DNA of 64,000 bases from positions 1 to 64,000 of the forward strand of contig CAZQAG010000009.1 of NCBI GenBank assembly GCA_964591295.1, written 5' to 3'. The DNA is from VAXT01 sp964591295. GTDB lineage: Bacteria > Actinomycetota > Thermoleophilia > Gaiellales > Gaiellaceae. The position numbers were made by a program, and so were the translations under genes. The notes under the pieces were generated by a model, which saw only the letters and a program-made list of their open reading frames with translations, searched no databases and was not told where the DNA came from. This document shows positions 45,558-53,975 of this stretch, one piece after another (position 1 is the stretch's first letter; each line of letters begins with the position of its first letter).

Positions 45558-46556
45558 ATGGCTAAACATTTCACGCGCAAGCAGATCCTTGCCGGCTCGC
45601 TGCCATTCGTCGCCGCGGCTCCCTTGGCGAAGCTCGCCTGGCCCAACGTCGCGCGCGGGGAGCGCTCTGCGACCCACATCGGCCACGAGCGGCCGATGCT
45701 AGGGCACGCCTCGATGATCGGGCTGGAGGCGGCCGCACCGGGTGGGCCCCACGACCAGGACTACGCTCTGTTCCCGCCGAAGGCTCTGCCCCACAAGCCG
45801 GGTCGGGTCCGGGAGTACCACCTGAACGCCGTCGACCGGTCGATCGAGGTCGCCCCGGGCGTCGAATTCCCCGCGTGGACGTACAACGGCACCGTCCCCG
45901 GCCCCGTGATTCGAGCGACCGAGGACGACATCCTGCGGGTCAACTTCACGAACGGCGGCTCGCACCCGCACACGATCCACTTCCACGGGATCCATCCCGG
46001 GAACATGGACGGCGTCTTCGAGATCGTGGAGCCGGGGGCCGCGCTCACGTACGAGTTCCCGGCGCGCCCGTATGGGATGCATCTCTACCACTGCCACGCG
46101 ACCCCGCTCAAAAAGCACATCCACAAGGGGCTCTACGGCGCCTTCATCATCGATCCGCCGAAGCCGCGGCCCGCCGCGCGCGAGCTCGTGATGGTGATGA
46201 ACGGTTACGACACGGACGCAGACGGGGGGAACAACTTCTACACCGTCAACGGGCGCGTCTTCTACTACGCGCGCTACCCGATCAAGGTGAAGAAGGGCGA
46301 ACTCGTCCGTATCTACATCGCAAACCTGACCGAGTTCGACCTCATCAACTCCCTTCACCTCCACGGCGAGTTCTTCCGCTACTACCCGACCGGCTCTACC
46401 GACAACTTCGAGTACACGGACACCGTGATGCTCTGTCAGGGCGAGCGTGGGATCATGGAGATCGAGTTCCACAACACGGGCCGCTTCATGTTTCACGCGC
46501 ACCAGAGCGAGTTCGCCGAGCTCGGCTGGATGGGGTTCTTCGACGTGAGGGACTGA
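45558..46556 (+). CDS. Two-domain multicopper oxidase
   Basis: 332 residues. N-terminal signal or anchor with Tat-less pattern (RKQILAGSLPFVAAAPLAKLAW). First cupredoxin domain: HTIHFHG, then the type 1 site HLYHCHATPLKKHIHKGLYG (about 176-195). Second domain: LHLHGEFF and MFHAHQSEFAELGWMGFF. Layout matches two-domain laccase/NirK-like oxidases with interface type 2/3 copper. Probable metal (Fe/Mn) or phenol oxidase. Downstream ZIP gene is 7 bp away, so co-transcribed. Confidence 0.86.
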   Translation: MAKHFTRKQILAGSLPFVAAAPLAKLAWPNVARGERSATHIGHERPMLGHASMIGLEAAAPGGPHDQDYALFPPKALPHKPGRVREYHLNAVDRSIEVAPGVEFPAWTYNGTVPGPVIRATEDDILRVNFTNGGSHPHTIHFHGIHPGNMDGVFEIVEPGAALTYEFPARPYGMHLYHCHATPLKKHIHKGLYGAFIIDPPKPRPAARELVMVMNGYDTDADGGNNFYTVNGRVFYYARYPIKVKKGELVRIYIANLTEFDLINSLHLHGEFFRYYPTGSTDNFEYTDTVMLCQGERGIMEIEFHNTGRFMFHAHQSEFAELGWMGFFDVRD

Positions 46557-46563
46557 CGCGCGC

Positions 46564-47754
46564 GTGGAGTCCGGATCGCTGGCGACAAAGCTGGGCGGCG
46601 CGCGCTGGCGCCTCTGGGCACTCGTCCCGTTGATCGCCCTCGTCGGCGCGGTCTCGCTCTTCGCGACCACGGGAGACTCTTTACTCGAGCTCGTCGGGAA
46701 GAACCCGCCGCCGGCCGACGAGCTGGACATCCGCCGCGTCGAGTTCCGTCCCGGCGAGATCAAGATCAAGGTCACGAATCCGCAACGCGACGAGATAACG
46801 ATCGCTCTGGTGAGTGTCGACGATGCGATCGTGCCCTACCGCCTCGACGGCGACCGCACGCTCGGGCGGCTGCGCTCGACGGCGATCGTCATCCCCTTCG
46901 ACTGGGTTCAGGACGAGCCGATCGTGGTGGGGATCACAAGCTCGAGCGGAATCGAGACCTCCAAGGAGATCCCCGCCGCCGTCGAGACGCCACGGGCGTC
47001 GGCAAATGCATTCCTCGGGTACGGGGTCATCGGCTTTCTCGTCGGAATCGTCCCCGTGGCGCTGGGGCTCGCCTGGCTTCCGTCGCTCCGGCGCGCCAGC
47101 CCGGAATGGCTGGCCGCGTTCATGGCTCTGACGGCCGGCCTCTTGACCTTCCTCGCACTCGACGCGCTGTCGGAGGCGCTCGAATTGCAGGCTGCGCTTC
47201 CAGGCGGGCTCGGAGGAGTTGGCCTCGTCCTGCTCGGCGCCGCCTCCGCTTACCTGCTGCTGACCGCGCTTTCTCGCAGCTTTGCGAAGGGCGATGGAGT
47301 CGTGGGCGGCGTCGCGCTGGCGACGCTCGTCGCCGTCGGCATCGGATTGCACAACTTCGGTGAAGGGCTCGCGATCGGCGCCTCCTTCGCGCTCGGCGAG
47401 CTCGCACTCGCGAGCTTCTTCGTCGTGGGCTTCATGGTCCACAACGTGACCGAGGGGCTCGGCATCGCGGCGCCGATCGCGGAGCGAAAGCGAGTGGGGC
47501 TCGGGCAGCTGGCGGCTCTCGCGCTGATCGCGGGCGCGCCTGCGATCCCCGGCGCCTGGGTGGGCGGCTTCGTGACGAGTGACGTGCTCGGCGTGCTCTT
47601 CTTCGCCGGCGCGGCCGGCGCGGCCTTCGAGGTCGTCGTCGAGGTCGGACGGTACGTCGCCCGGCAGTCGCCCGGCGGCCTCGGCTCGCGGCACGTCCTC
47701 GGCGGCTACCTCGCGGGTATCGCCGTGATGTACGTCACAGGGCTACTGATCTGA
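46564..47754 (+). CDS. ZIP metal transporter with N-terminal extracytoplasmic domain
   Basis: 396 residues. TM1 (about 16-36) is followed by a beta-rich extracytoplasmic segment (about 50-140; RRVEFRPGEIKIKVTNPQRDEITIALVSVDDAIVPY) unusual for ZIPs. The ZIP core has the signature helices LHNFGEGLAIGAS (His about 263) and VHNVTEGLGIAAPIAE (His about 293). Imports divalent metals (Zn, Fe, Mn). Context with DtxR and a multicopper oxidase points to Fe or Mn. The 3' end overlaps the convergent GGDEF gene by 20 bp. Confidence 0.88.
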   Translation: MESGSLATKLGGARWRLWALVPLIALVGAVSLFATTGDSLLELVGKNPPPADELDIRRVEFRPGEIKIKVTNPQRDEITIALVSVDDAIVPYRLDGDRTLGRLRSTAIVIPFDWVQDEPIVVGITSSSGIETSKEIPAAVETPRASANAFLGYGVIGFLVGIVPVALGLAWLPSLRRASPEWLAAFMALTAGLLTFLALDALSEALELQAALPGGLGGVGLVLLGAASAYLLLTALSRSFAKGDGVVGGVALATLVAVGIGLHNFGEGLAIGASFALGELALASFFVVGFMVHNVTEGLGIAAPIAERKRVGLGQLAALALIAGAPAIPGAWVGGFVTSDVLGVLFFAGAAGAAFEVVVEVGRYVARQSPGGLGSRHVLGGYLAGIAVMYVTGLLI

Positions 47755-49342
47755 GCTCGGTCGGCGGCGTTCCGCCCGCGGTGACGAGGCGGTCACGGCC
47801 CAGGCGTTTTGCCTCGTAGAGCGCAGCGTCGGCTCGCCCGAGGAGCTCTTCTGCCGACTCGCGCCCGTTCCAGCAGGCGACCCCTGCTGAGACGGTCTGG
47901 TCGGCGGGCATCGCCGCGCGCAGGCGCTCGACGATGTCCTTCGCGTTGGAGAGATTGCATCCTGGCAGCACGACCGTGAACTCCTCCCCGCCGTACCGCG
48001 CGAGCGTGTCGCTTGCGCGCAGCTCGGCCACCCACGCGGAGGCGCTCTGCTTGAGAAGCCGGTCGCCGGCCTGGTGGCCACGCTCGTCGTTGTAGTTCTT
48101 GAAGAAGTCGAGGTCGAGCATCGCCACGCAGAGAGGATCGCTCTGGCGTCGGGCGCGAGCCATCTCCCGCGGGAGCTGCTCGTCCCAGGCGCGGCGGTTG
48201 AGCAGGCCGGTGAGGTCGTCGGTGCGCGCGCTCTCCTCGAGACGCGCGAGCAGGTCGGAGCGCTCGAGGGCCATCGCGGTCTCGGCGGCGAGCATCCTCA
48301 TGGACGCGGCGATCCGGCCGTGGCCGTCGACTTCGCGGTTCCAGCCGACAACGAGGACCGCCACAGCCTCCTCGTTTCGGAGCACCGGCTCGAAGTGCAT
48401 CGAGACCGCTCCGGTCGTCTGGACGACACGCTGGGAGATCTCCTCCCGGCCGCGGGCGTCGCTGACGAAGAGCGGCTTCTTGGAGAGGAACGTCGTCCCC
48501 GCGCCGGACGTATCGTCCGCAAGCGACACCTTGAACGGAGGCGCTCCCTGGAGGCCGTAGTTCGCGGTCATGGCAAGGTTGCCGTCCGAGCCAGGCTCCA
48601 TGAGCTTCGCGAAGCGCCCGCCTGTGATCGTGCAAGCGGCAGAGCAGATCACCTCGCGGGCGAGCCGCGAGTCAGTCGTGCGGGCGATCTCCCTGGTCGC
48701 CTCCGTGACCGCCGCCATGCTGACGACTAGCTTCCGCGTCTCCTCCTGGCTCACCTGGAGCTCCTCGGCGCGCCTGTGGTTCTCGGCCGCGCGCTCGCGC
48801 AGCTGGCGCACGAGCGACTGAACGGTGAAGCCGACGATCGGGGCGACGCAGATCCAGAGGAGCGCCCCGGTCCACTCGCTGGCTGGGTACTCGGGCGAGC
48901 CGACGAGAAGAAGTGGCGTGATGAAGACCGCCGCGACCCCGAAGATGCTCACTCCGAGCTGCCGGCGAGTGCCGTAGAGCGCGAGCCAGAAGACCGGCAG
49001 CATCGACAACACGCTGTATGAGGATTGGCCCCCGCCGTCGGCCTCGCGGAGCAGTGCGATGACGACGAAGTACGAGAAGGGCGGCACGACCTGCGCGAAG
49101 TGAGGCAGGCGATGCCACGGAATCAGCATGGCGCCGATCAGGATCAGAGCGTTGAGGAGGGCGGCCGCGACGAGAGGCGAGGAATCGTTCCCGTGCGGCG
49201 GCAGCGGGTAGATCATGACGGCAAGCCACATTGCCCCTAGGAAAGGGGCAGCCCGCGAGAGGAGGCCATGCCGTTCGAAGGCCTGGAATCCCGACTCGTC
49301 GGACATGGGAGGCGCCGCAGAGCTGAAGGCCGAGGGTGTCAT
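47735..49342 (-). CDS. Membrane diguanylate cyclase (MASE-like + GAF + GGDEF)
   Basis: 535 residues. About six N-terminal TM helices (about 30-190), a short coiled coil, a GAF domain (about 205-350) and a C-terminal GGDEF domain (from about 365) with intact RYGGEEF active site and an RASD inhibitory I-site five residues upstream. Makes cyclic di-GMP from two GTP. No phosphodiesterase (EAL) domain. A MshEN-domain protein, a potential c-di-GMP binder, is next to it. Confidence 0.9.
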   Translation of the reverse strand: MTPSAFSSAAPPMSDESGFQAFERHGLLSRAAPFLGAMWLAVMIYPLPPHGNDSSPLVAAALLNALILIGAMLIPWHRLPHFAQVVPPFSYFVVIALLREADGGGQSSYSVLSMLPVFWLALYGTRRQLGVSIFGVAAVFITPLLLVGSPEYPASEWTGALLWICVAPIVGFTVQSLVRQLRERAAENHRRAEELQVSQEETRKLVVSMAAVTEATREIARTTDSRLAREVICSAACTITGGRFAKLMEPGSDGNLAMTANYGLQGAPPFKVSLADDTSGAGTTFLSKKPLFVSDARGREEISQRVVQTTGAVSMHFEPVLRNEEAVAVLVVGWNREVDGHGRIAASMRMLAAETAMALERSDLLARLEESARTDDLTGLLNRRAWDEQLPREMARARRQSDPLCVAMLDLDFFKNYNDERGHQAGDRLLKQSASAWVAELRASDTLARYGGEEFTVVLPGCNLSNAKDIVERLRAAMPADQTVSAGVACWNGRESAEELLGRADAALYEAKRLGRDRLVTAGGTPPTELRSVAL

Positions 49343-49419
49343 TCCGCCACGGTTGAGATCGCCCCTTCCGCGGCCCCGCTGGATACCCGAACGAGGGACG
49401 CCGCCCTAAAGTCGTAGCT

Positions 49420-49489
49420 GGGGTCAGACCCTGTAAAGGTTTACGGGGTCAGACCCTGTAAAGGTTTACGGGGTCAGACCCCGTTAGGG
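49420..49489. repeat. Tandem REP-like repeat (2.8 copies of 25 bp)
   Basis: Units ggggtcagaccctgtaaagg + tttac at 49420-49444 and 49445-49469, then a partial third (49470-49489). Each contains two small palindromes, ggg-tcaga-ccc and gtaaa-gg-tttac. The array crosses the 3' end of the MshEN gene and supplies its last codons. Three copies without unique spacers, so not a CRISPR. Confidence 0.8.
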
Positions 49490-50147
49490 AACTGTGAAGG
49501 GTGTAGACCCGCGCGAGTTGGGACAGAATGGCGTCCTCCGGCGAGGCGACGAAGCGAACGCTGTGGAGGACTGACCGGGTTCCGTGCATCACGTCCTCGT
49601 CGGTCGGGTCGGCAACGGCAACCACCGGGAGACCGCGAACGAACCCGACGGGGAGTGCGCAGCTCTCGCGGGCAAGCGCAGCGGGGAGAAGCTTCGCCGC
49701 GGTCAGGTCGACCGCGATCCTGCGCACGTCCACGAACGGAAGCCCACGCTGAGCTGCGACTAGGCGGACGATCTCGGCCGGTTGGACGAGCCCCTGCTCG
49801 ACGAGGACCTCGCCGAGCCGCTTCCCGTGCTCTCGCGCGCACGCAAGCGCGAAGTCGAGCTCTCCGGGCTCGAGCAGGCCTGCCTCGGCAAGCAGCGTGC
49901 CGAGCGGAGCGTCCCGCGCGACCTCCGCCTCGAGGATCAGCTCACCGAGGGAGAAGTCGGTGGAGACGAGCGCAAGCTCAGGAGAGAAGTCGCGCCGCGC
50001 CGCCTGCCGGAGCTCGAGAACCGACCCGAGGTACTCCGCCTGCTCCTTCTGCGTCCGGACAAGGGAGAGCCGGGCCCGAAGACCCGTGCCGAACTCGCCT
50101 GCGGATCTCTCCAGATCCACGACGGCTGTTGAGCTTGCATGCCGCAT
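49449..50147 (-). CDS. MshEN (GspE N-terminal-like) domain protein
   Basis: 232 residues. An uncharacterised helical N-terminus (about 1-70) then the MshEN/T2SSE-N domain (GTLLAEAGLLEPGELDFALACAREHGKRLGEVLVEQGLVQPAEIVRLVAAQRGLPFVDV), which in GspE/MshE ATPases can bind c-di-GMP, and a short C-terminal domain. No ATPase domain follows. The final residues GSDPVNLYRV are encoded within the REP-like repeat. ATG 50147. Confidence 0.75.
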   Translation of the reverse strand: MRHASSTAVVDLERSAGEFGTGLRARLSLVRTQKEQAEYLGSVLELRQAARRDFSPELALVSTDFSLGELILEAEVARDAPLGTLLAEAGLLEPGELDFALACAREHGKRLGEVLVEQGLVQPAEIVRLVAAQRGLPFVDVRRIAVDLTAAKLLPAALARESCALPVGFVRGLPVVAVADPTDEDVMHGTRSVLHSVRFVASPEDAILSQLARVYTLHSSLTGSDPVNLYRV

Positions 50148-50244
50148 GAGAACCTCTCCGCACTGACAGTAGGGCGCGCCGGGACGCGCGGCGTCCCCCT
50201 TTCAGGCGGATGTCCCCGCCCGCATCGCGCGAACCCGCTTTCCC

Positions 50245-50962
50245 CTACCCGGCGAAGATCACTTGCTCGGCGTGGTCGATCACCTCGCGCGGCTCCGGCG
50301 GGGTCAGCATCATCTCGGCGAGCTCGTCGACCCCGGGGAAATCCGTCGTTCGATAGCCGCTCGACGGCCGCTTCCACGTCGTACTCGGTCCGGCGCATCT
50401 CCACGTCGGGGCCGAGGAGCGCCCAGTAGGCGCCAGGCCTTCCTTCGTACGGCAATCCGACGCTCCCCGCGTTCACGCTCCGGATCCCGGCGACCTCGCG
50501 GTCGAACTGGATGTGCACATGCGCCGTGACGATCACGCGCTCGTCGACGCCCTCGGCGAACTCGCGAACCCTCGCCTCCGGTGTCTCGGGAGTGACGCAC
50601 TCCTCGTCGGTGCGCGGCGAGCCGCGGCAAATGCGAATCGGTCCCAGTCCGTCGACATCGACGACGACGTACTCCTCGAAGCCGGCCAGGAGCTCGCGCA
50701 GCTCCGCCGTGTGGTGAGCCTGCATCCATTGTTCCTTCTGGTTCGCGGACTTGTTCTCGAGGACTGCTCGGTCGGCATTGCCGCGCACGAACCGCGCGTT
50801 CAACCCCCGCACGAGCTCGAAGGTCTCCGCAGGTAGCGGCCCCCAACTGAAATCGCCGCCGAAGACGATCAGGTCGGGTTGCTCCTGCTCGACCTCCGCG
50901 AGGACTGCTGCGAGCGCAACCGAGTTGCCGTGGACGTCCGAGAGGACGGCCACGCGCTTCAT
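50245..50962 (-). pseudogene. Metallophosphoesterase (YfcE-like), frameshifted near 3' end
   Basis: Calcineurin-like phosphoesterase: LSDVHGNSVAL, GGDFSWGP, RGNAD and TAHVHIQF carry the dimetal ligands. In frame for about 208 residues from ATG 50962. At CCCCGGGG (50331-50338) the frame is lost. One base out of phase it resumes as GVDELAEMMLTPPEPREVID and then HAEQVIFAG, stopping at 50245-50247. Otherwise the uncorrected frame would run antisense deep into other genes. Start overlaps the dioxygenase stop (ATGA). May be a sequencing error. Confidence 0.8.
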
Positions 50963-51420
50963 CGCCGCTTGAGTACGAGGTTGAACGTCGCGGCCCTGCG
51001 CGAGCCGCGAGGGTAATGCTGTGTGACGAGCGTCCGGAAGCCGCGCGCGCTGACGCGCACGTGGATGTGCGGCGGACGCCCCTCGTAGCCGACCGGGCGG
51101 TTGCTCTCGAACCGATAGCGCCCAGTTCGCGAGGAGAAGACCGTGGCGCGATGCGCATCGTCGTACTCGCCCTGCTCGTTGACGAGCCAGAGCTCGATCC
51201 GCGCGCGACCGAGCGCCCGGCAGGTGCGGGCGGCCTTGACCCGGCCGCTCAGCACATAGCCGCCGGAGCCGACCTTCGAGCGCACGGGAGCCCCTGCCTC
51301 GTAGAAGGGCCCGAGGGCATCGGGCGGCGTGGGCGCGCAGGCTCGAGCGACACCCGAGGCCGACCCGGACCCGGCCGCGAGTGCGACCAGGCCGAGCGCG
51401 AGCAATGCGAGGCGGGCCAT
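50959..51420 (-). CDS. Exported intradiol-dioxygenase-like protein
   Basis: 153 residues from ATG 51420, with a signal peptide of about 25 residues (MARLALLALGLVALAAGSGSA). The mature domain has PPDALGPFYEAGAP, LVNEQGEYDDAHRATVFSSRTGRYRFESNRP and GYEGRPPHIHVRV, matching the Tyr/His iron ligands of protocatechuate 3,4-dioxygenase-type proteins. Exported stand-alone forms are of unknown substrate. 4 bp after proB; overlaps the phosphoesterase gene. Confidence 0.82.
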   Translation of the reverse strand: MARLALLALGLVALAAGSGSASGVARACAPTPPDALGPFYEAGAPVRSKVGSGGYVLSGRVKAARTCRALGRARIELWLVNEQGEYDDAHRATVFSSRTGRYRFESNRPVGYEGRPPHIHVRVSARGFRTLVTQHYPRGSRRAATFNLVLKRR

Positions 51421-51424
51421 TCCG

Positions 51425-52465
51425 CTAGTACAGCACAAGGCGATCGCGGTGGACCGCCTCGAGGCCTCGCGGCCGGCCGGCCAGCTCGTCCGCGCCCGCG
51501 GCTGCGATTCCCTTCCCAAAGGCGATCCCGTCCGGCCCGACGAGCTCGACCGCCGCACCGGGCTCGAAGCGGCCCTCGCAACGGACGACGCCGACGCCGA
51601 GCAGGCTCGCTCCCTTGTCGACGAGCGCCTTCCTCGCTCCGTCGTCGACGTGCAGCTTGCCGGCGACCGGCTTACCGAAGCGGAGCCAGAGCTTGAACGC
51701 GGACTCTCCTCGCTCGTCCGGCGTGAATCTGGTTCCCCGCGCTTCGCCGGCGAGGATCGGCCCGAGCACCTGCTCGCCCAGGCCCCCGGCGATGACCGTC
51801 GGGATGCCGGCCGCCGAAGCCATCTGCGCAGCGACGACCTTGCTGCCCATCCCGCCCCGACCGAGCGCGGTGCCCACGCCGATCTCGGCCTCGAGCGCGA
51901 GCTCGCCCTCGGAGATCAGCTCGGATCCCGGGGTTCCGGGCGCCCGCGAGTAGACGCCTTCCACCTCGGTCAGGAGGACGAGCAGCCTCGCCCGCACGAG
52001 GACTGCGACCTGGGCCGCGAGCGCGTCGTTGTCGCCGAACGTGATCTCGTCGGTCGCGGTCGCGTCGTTCTCGTTCACGACGGGCACGGCGCCGAGACGA
52101 AAGAGCTCCGCAAAAGCCTGTCGCGCGTTCACGTACGCGGCGCGATCGGCGACGTCGCCGGCCGCCAGGAGGATCTGAGCAGCGGGGATCCCCTCGGCTC
52201 CGAGGGCCTCCTCCCAGGCCGCCTGCAGGCGCGCCTGTCCGAGCGCCGAAGCAGCCTGGAGGCGGGCCATCGTGCGCGGCCGCTCCTTTATCCCGAGCCT
52301 GGGAAGCCCAAGCGCAATCGCGCCGGACGAGACAACGCACACGGGATCCCCCGCTGCGACGAGAGTCGCGATCTCGCGCGCGCGCGTGTGGAGCAGGTCA
52401 ATACGGACCTTCTCGTCTTCGACGACAAGCCCTGTCCCGAACTTGACGACAACAGGTTGCCTCAC
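51425..52465 (-). CDS. proB: Glutamate 5-kinase
   Basis: First enzyme of proline synthesis, ATP-dependent phosphorylation of glutamate. 346 residues: amino-acid kinase domain (VVVKFGTGLV, SSGAIALG, NENDATATDEITFGDNDALAA, GMGSKVVAA) and a C-terminal PUA domain (from about 265). proA lies 238 bp upstream on the same strand. Confidence 0.94.
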   Translation of the reverse strand: MRQPVVVKFGTGLVVEDEKVRIDLLHTRAREIATLVAAGDPVCVVSSGAIALGLPRLGIKERPRTMARLQAASALGQARLQAAWEEALGAEGIPAAQILLAAGDVADRAAYVNARQAFAELFRLGAVPVVNENDATATDEITFGDNDALAAQVAVLVRARLLVLLTEVEGVYSRAPGTPGSELISEGELALEAEIGVGTALGRGGMGSKVVAAQMASAAGIPTVIAGGLGEQVLGPILAGEARGTRFTPDERGESAFKLWLRFGKPVAGKLHVDDGARKALVDKGASLLGVGVVRCEGRFEPGAAVELVGPDGIAFGKGIAAAGADELAGRPRGLEAVHRDRLVLY

Positions 52466-52703
52466 CCCAGGGAGTCTGAACGAATCAAGAGGCGGACAAC
52501 CCTTCCGAGAGCAACGTCGAAAACGCTGCCGGAGCCGGGCTCAGCCCGGCGGGAGGCGCACACCGGCAACGCGAAAACCTCCATCAACCACAAGCAGCTA
52601 CCGGCCCCCGCGAACAGACGGTTCCCCACCTACGGTCGCAAGGAGGGGGCCCACGGGGGAACCAGGGGTTCCCCCGTGAAAGCGAGCGTCAGCGATGCTG
52701 CTT
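52466..52703. other. 238-bp proA-proB spacer with strong hairpins
   Basis: No supported gene. Contains ccgggct-c-agcccgg and a 12-bp perfect hairpin described separately. The distance is unusual for proA-proB, which are normally adjacent. A promoter for proB may lie here but none is clear. Confidence 0.4.
52652..52678. terminator. 12-bp perfect hairpin downstream of proA
   Basis: cacgggggaacc (52652-52663), loop agg, ggttcccccgtg (52667-52678). It lies 26 bp past the proA stop on the minus strand. No U-tract follows, so it may be a Rho-dependent or stabilising 3' structure, or a mobile palindrome. Confidence 0.5.
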
Positions 52704-53975
52704 TCAACGCGTCTGCGTGCCGTCGCCGACGACTCGGTACTGGCGCAGCCAGAGGTCCTTGTAAGTGACCGGGCCGCGGGGGCCGGGAACGCTGTCGACG
52801 TTGATGCCGGTCTCGGGGGCGCCCGTGAGCTCGAAGCCGTCGGTAAAGCGCGTCGTCGCATGCCAGAAGGCGGCGGTGCCGCGGTAGCCGTCGAGGAACC
52901 GGTTGGCCTCCTGCTCGTTCTCGGTGACGATCCCGGCCGCGAGCCCGGATGTCTCCTCGTTGGCGATGCGCAGGGCGTCGTCCATGTCGTCGACGACGTC
53001 GAGAGTCACCGTCGCCACGCGTTCGGCCTCGTTGGCCCACTCGTAGCCCAGGCGCTCGCGGTCGTGCGGGAGCACGCCATTGCCCGCCGCCTCGATCGCC
53101 CGCTCGGTTCCTCGCACGTCGAGGCTCTTCTCCTCAAAGATCGCGAGCAGATCGGGCAGCAGCGAGGCGGCTCCGCGGTCGACCAGCGCGAGGTTCAGCC
53201 GGTTGCAGACGCCGAGCCGGTCGAGCGCTGCCTCGGTCATCGCAAGCGCGCGGTCGCGGTCGGCCTCGGAGTGGATGTACAGCACGCCGCCGCCCTCCGC
53301 GTGCGCCAGGGTGCGGACGCCGTGCTCGGCTGCCAGCTTTGCGAGCTGCGCCGTCGTCTCGCCGCTACCTCGCAGGATCACGAGCGGGATCCGCTCCGGC
53401 ATCGTGACGAGCACGCGCGCGCCTTCGCGCTCGGAGGACCGAACGAGCCCGACCGCCCCCGGCGGCAGCCCCGCTCCCTCGAGCGCCGGCCTGAGCACGT
53501 CGTCGACGAGCACCGTCACGGTTCGCAGCGCCGCCCCGCCTGTGCGTAGGACGGCCGTGTTCAGGCTCTTCAGAAGCTGTCCGGCGACATCGAGGGCAAC
53601 GTTGGGACGCGCCTCGAAGTTAGCGCCGACGACGCCGATCGGGATCCGCCGCTCGCTGACCTCGAGCCCGTTGGCCAGCGTCCAGGAATCGATCTCGCGC
53701 TCGAGTGGGTCGATGGCGGCCACCGCCTCGACCTGCTCGGCGAGGGCCTCGACGCGCCCGTCGTCGAGCCGCAGCCGGTCGAGCATCCCCTCGTCGAGCC
53801 TGTCCTTGGCAGCCTCGTAGTCGGCTTCGTTCGCGGCCAGGATCTCGGCTCGACACTCGAGCACCCGTGCCGCGGCCGCCGCGAGCGCAGCTGCGACGGC
53901 ATCGTCGGTCAGGCTCGAAGCGGCTCTGCTCGCCTCGAGCGCTTCGGAGGCAACGGCGTCGCGTAGTCCCGCCAC
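52704..53975 (-). CDS. proA: Glutamate-5-semialdehyde dehydrogenase (gamma-glutamyl phosphate reductase)
   Basis: Second enzyme of proline synthesis. About 423 residues from GTG 53975 (MAGLRDAVASEALEASRAASSLTDD). ALDH fold with IPIGVVGANFEARPNVALD, LRGSGE and the catalytic-Cys segment LGVCNRLNLALV, then ATTRFTDGFELTGAPETGIN near the C-terminus. The first 67 bp overlap the end of the DUF2071 gene. Confidence 0.93.
   Translation of the reverse strand: MAGLRDAVASEALEASRAASSLTDDAVAAALAAAAARVLECRAEILAANEADYEAAKDRLDEGMLDRLRLDDGRVEALAEQVEAVAAIDPLEREIDSWTLANGLEVSERRIPIGVVGANFEARPNVALDVAGQLLKSLNTAVLRTGGAALRTVTVLVDDVLRPALEGAGLPPGAVGLVRSSEREGARVLVTMPERIPLVILRGSGETTAQLAKLAAEHGVRTLAHAEGGGVLYIHSEADRDRALAMTEAALDRLGVCNRLNLALVDRGAASLLPDLLAIFEEKSLDVRGTERAIEAAGNGVLPHDRERLGYEWANEAERVATVTLDVVDDMDDALRIANEETSGLAAGIVTENEQEANRFLDGYRGTAAFWHATTRFTDGFELTGAPETGINVDSVPGPRGPVTYKDLWLRQYRVVGDGTQTR

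Noticed and set aside
49420..49489. CRISPR array
   Set aside because: Repeats are directly adjacent without spacers, there are under three copies, and no cas gene is near.
49937..50244. C-terminal 100-residue extension of the phosphoesterase
   Set aside because: Arises only after the frameshift, is Arg/Ser-rich, antisense/overlapping to MshEN coding DNA, and the conserved C-terminus is in another frame.
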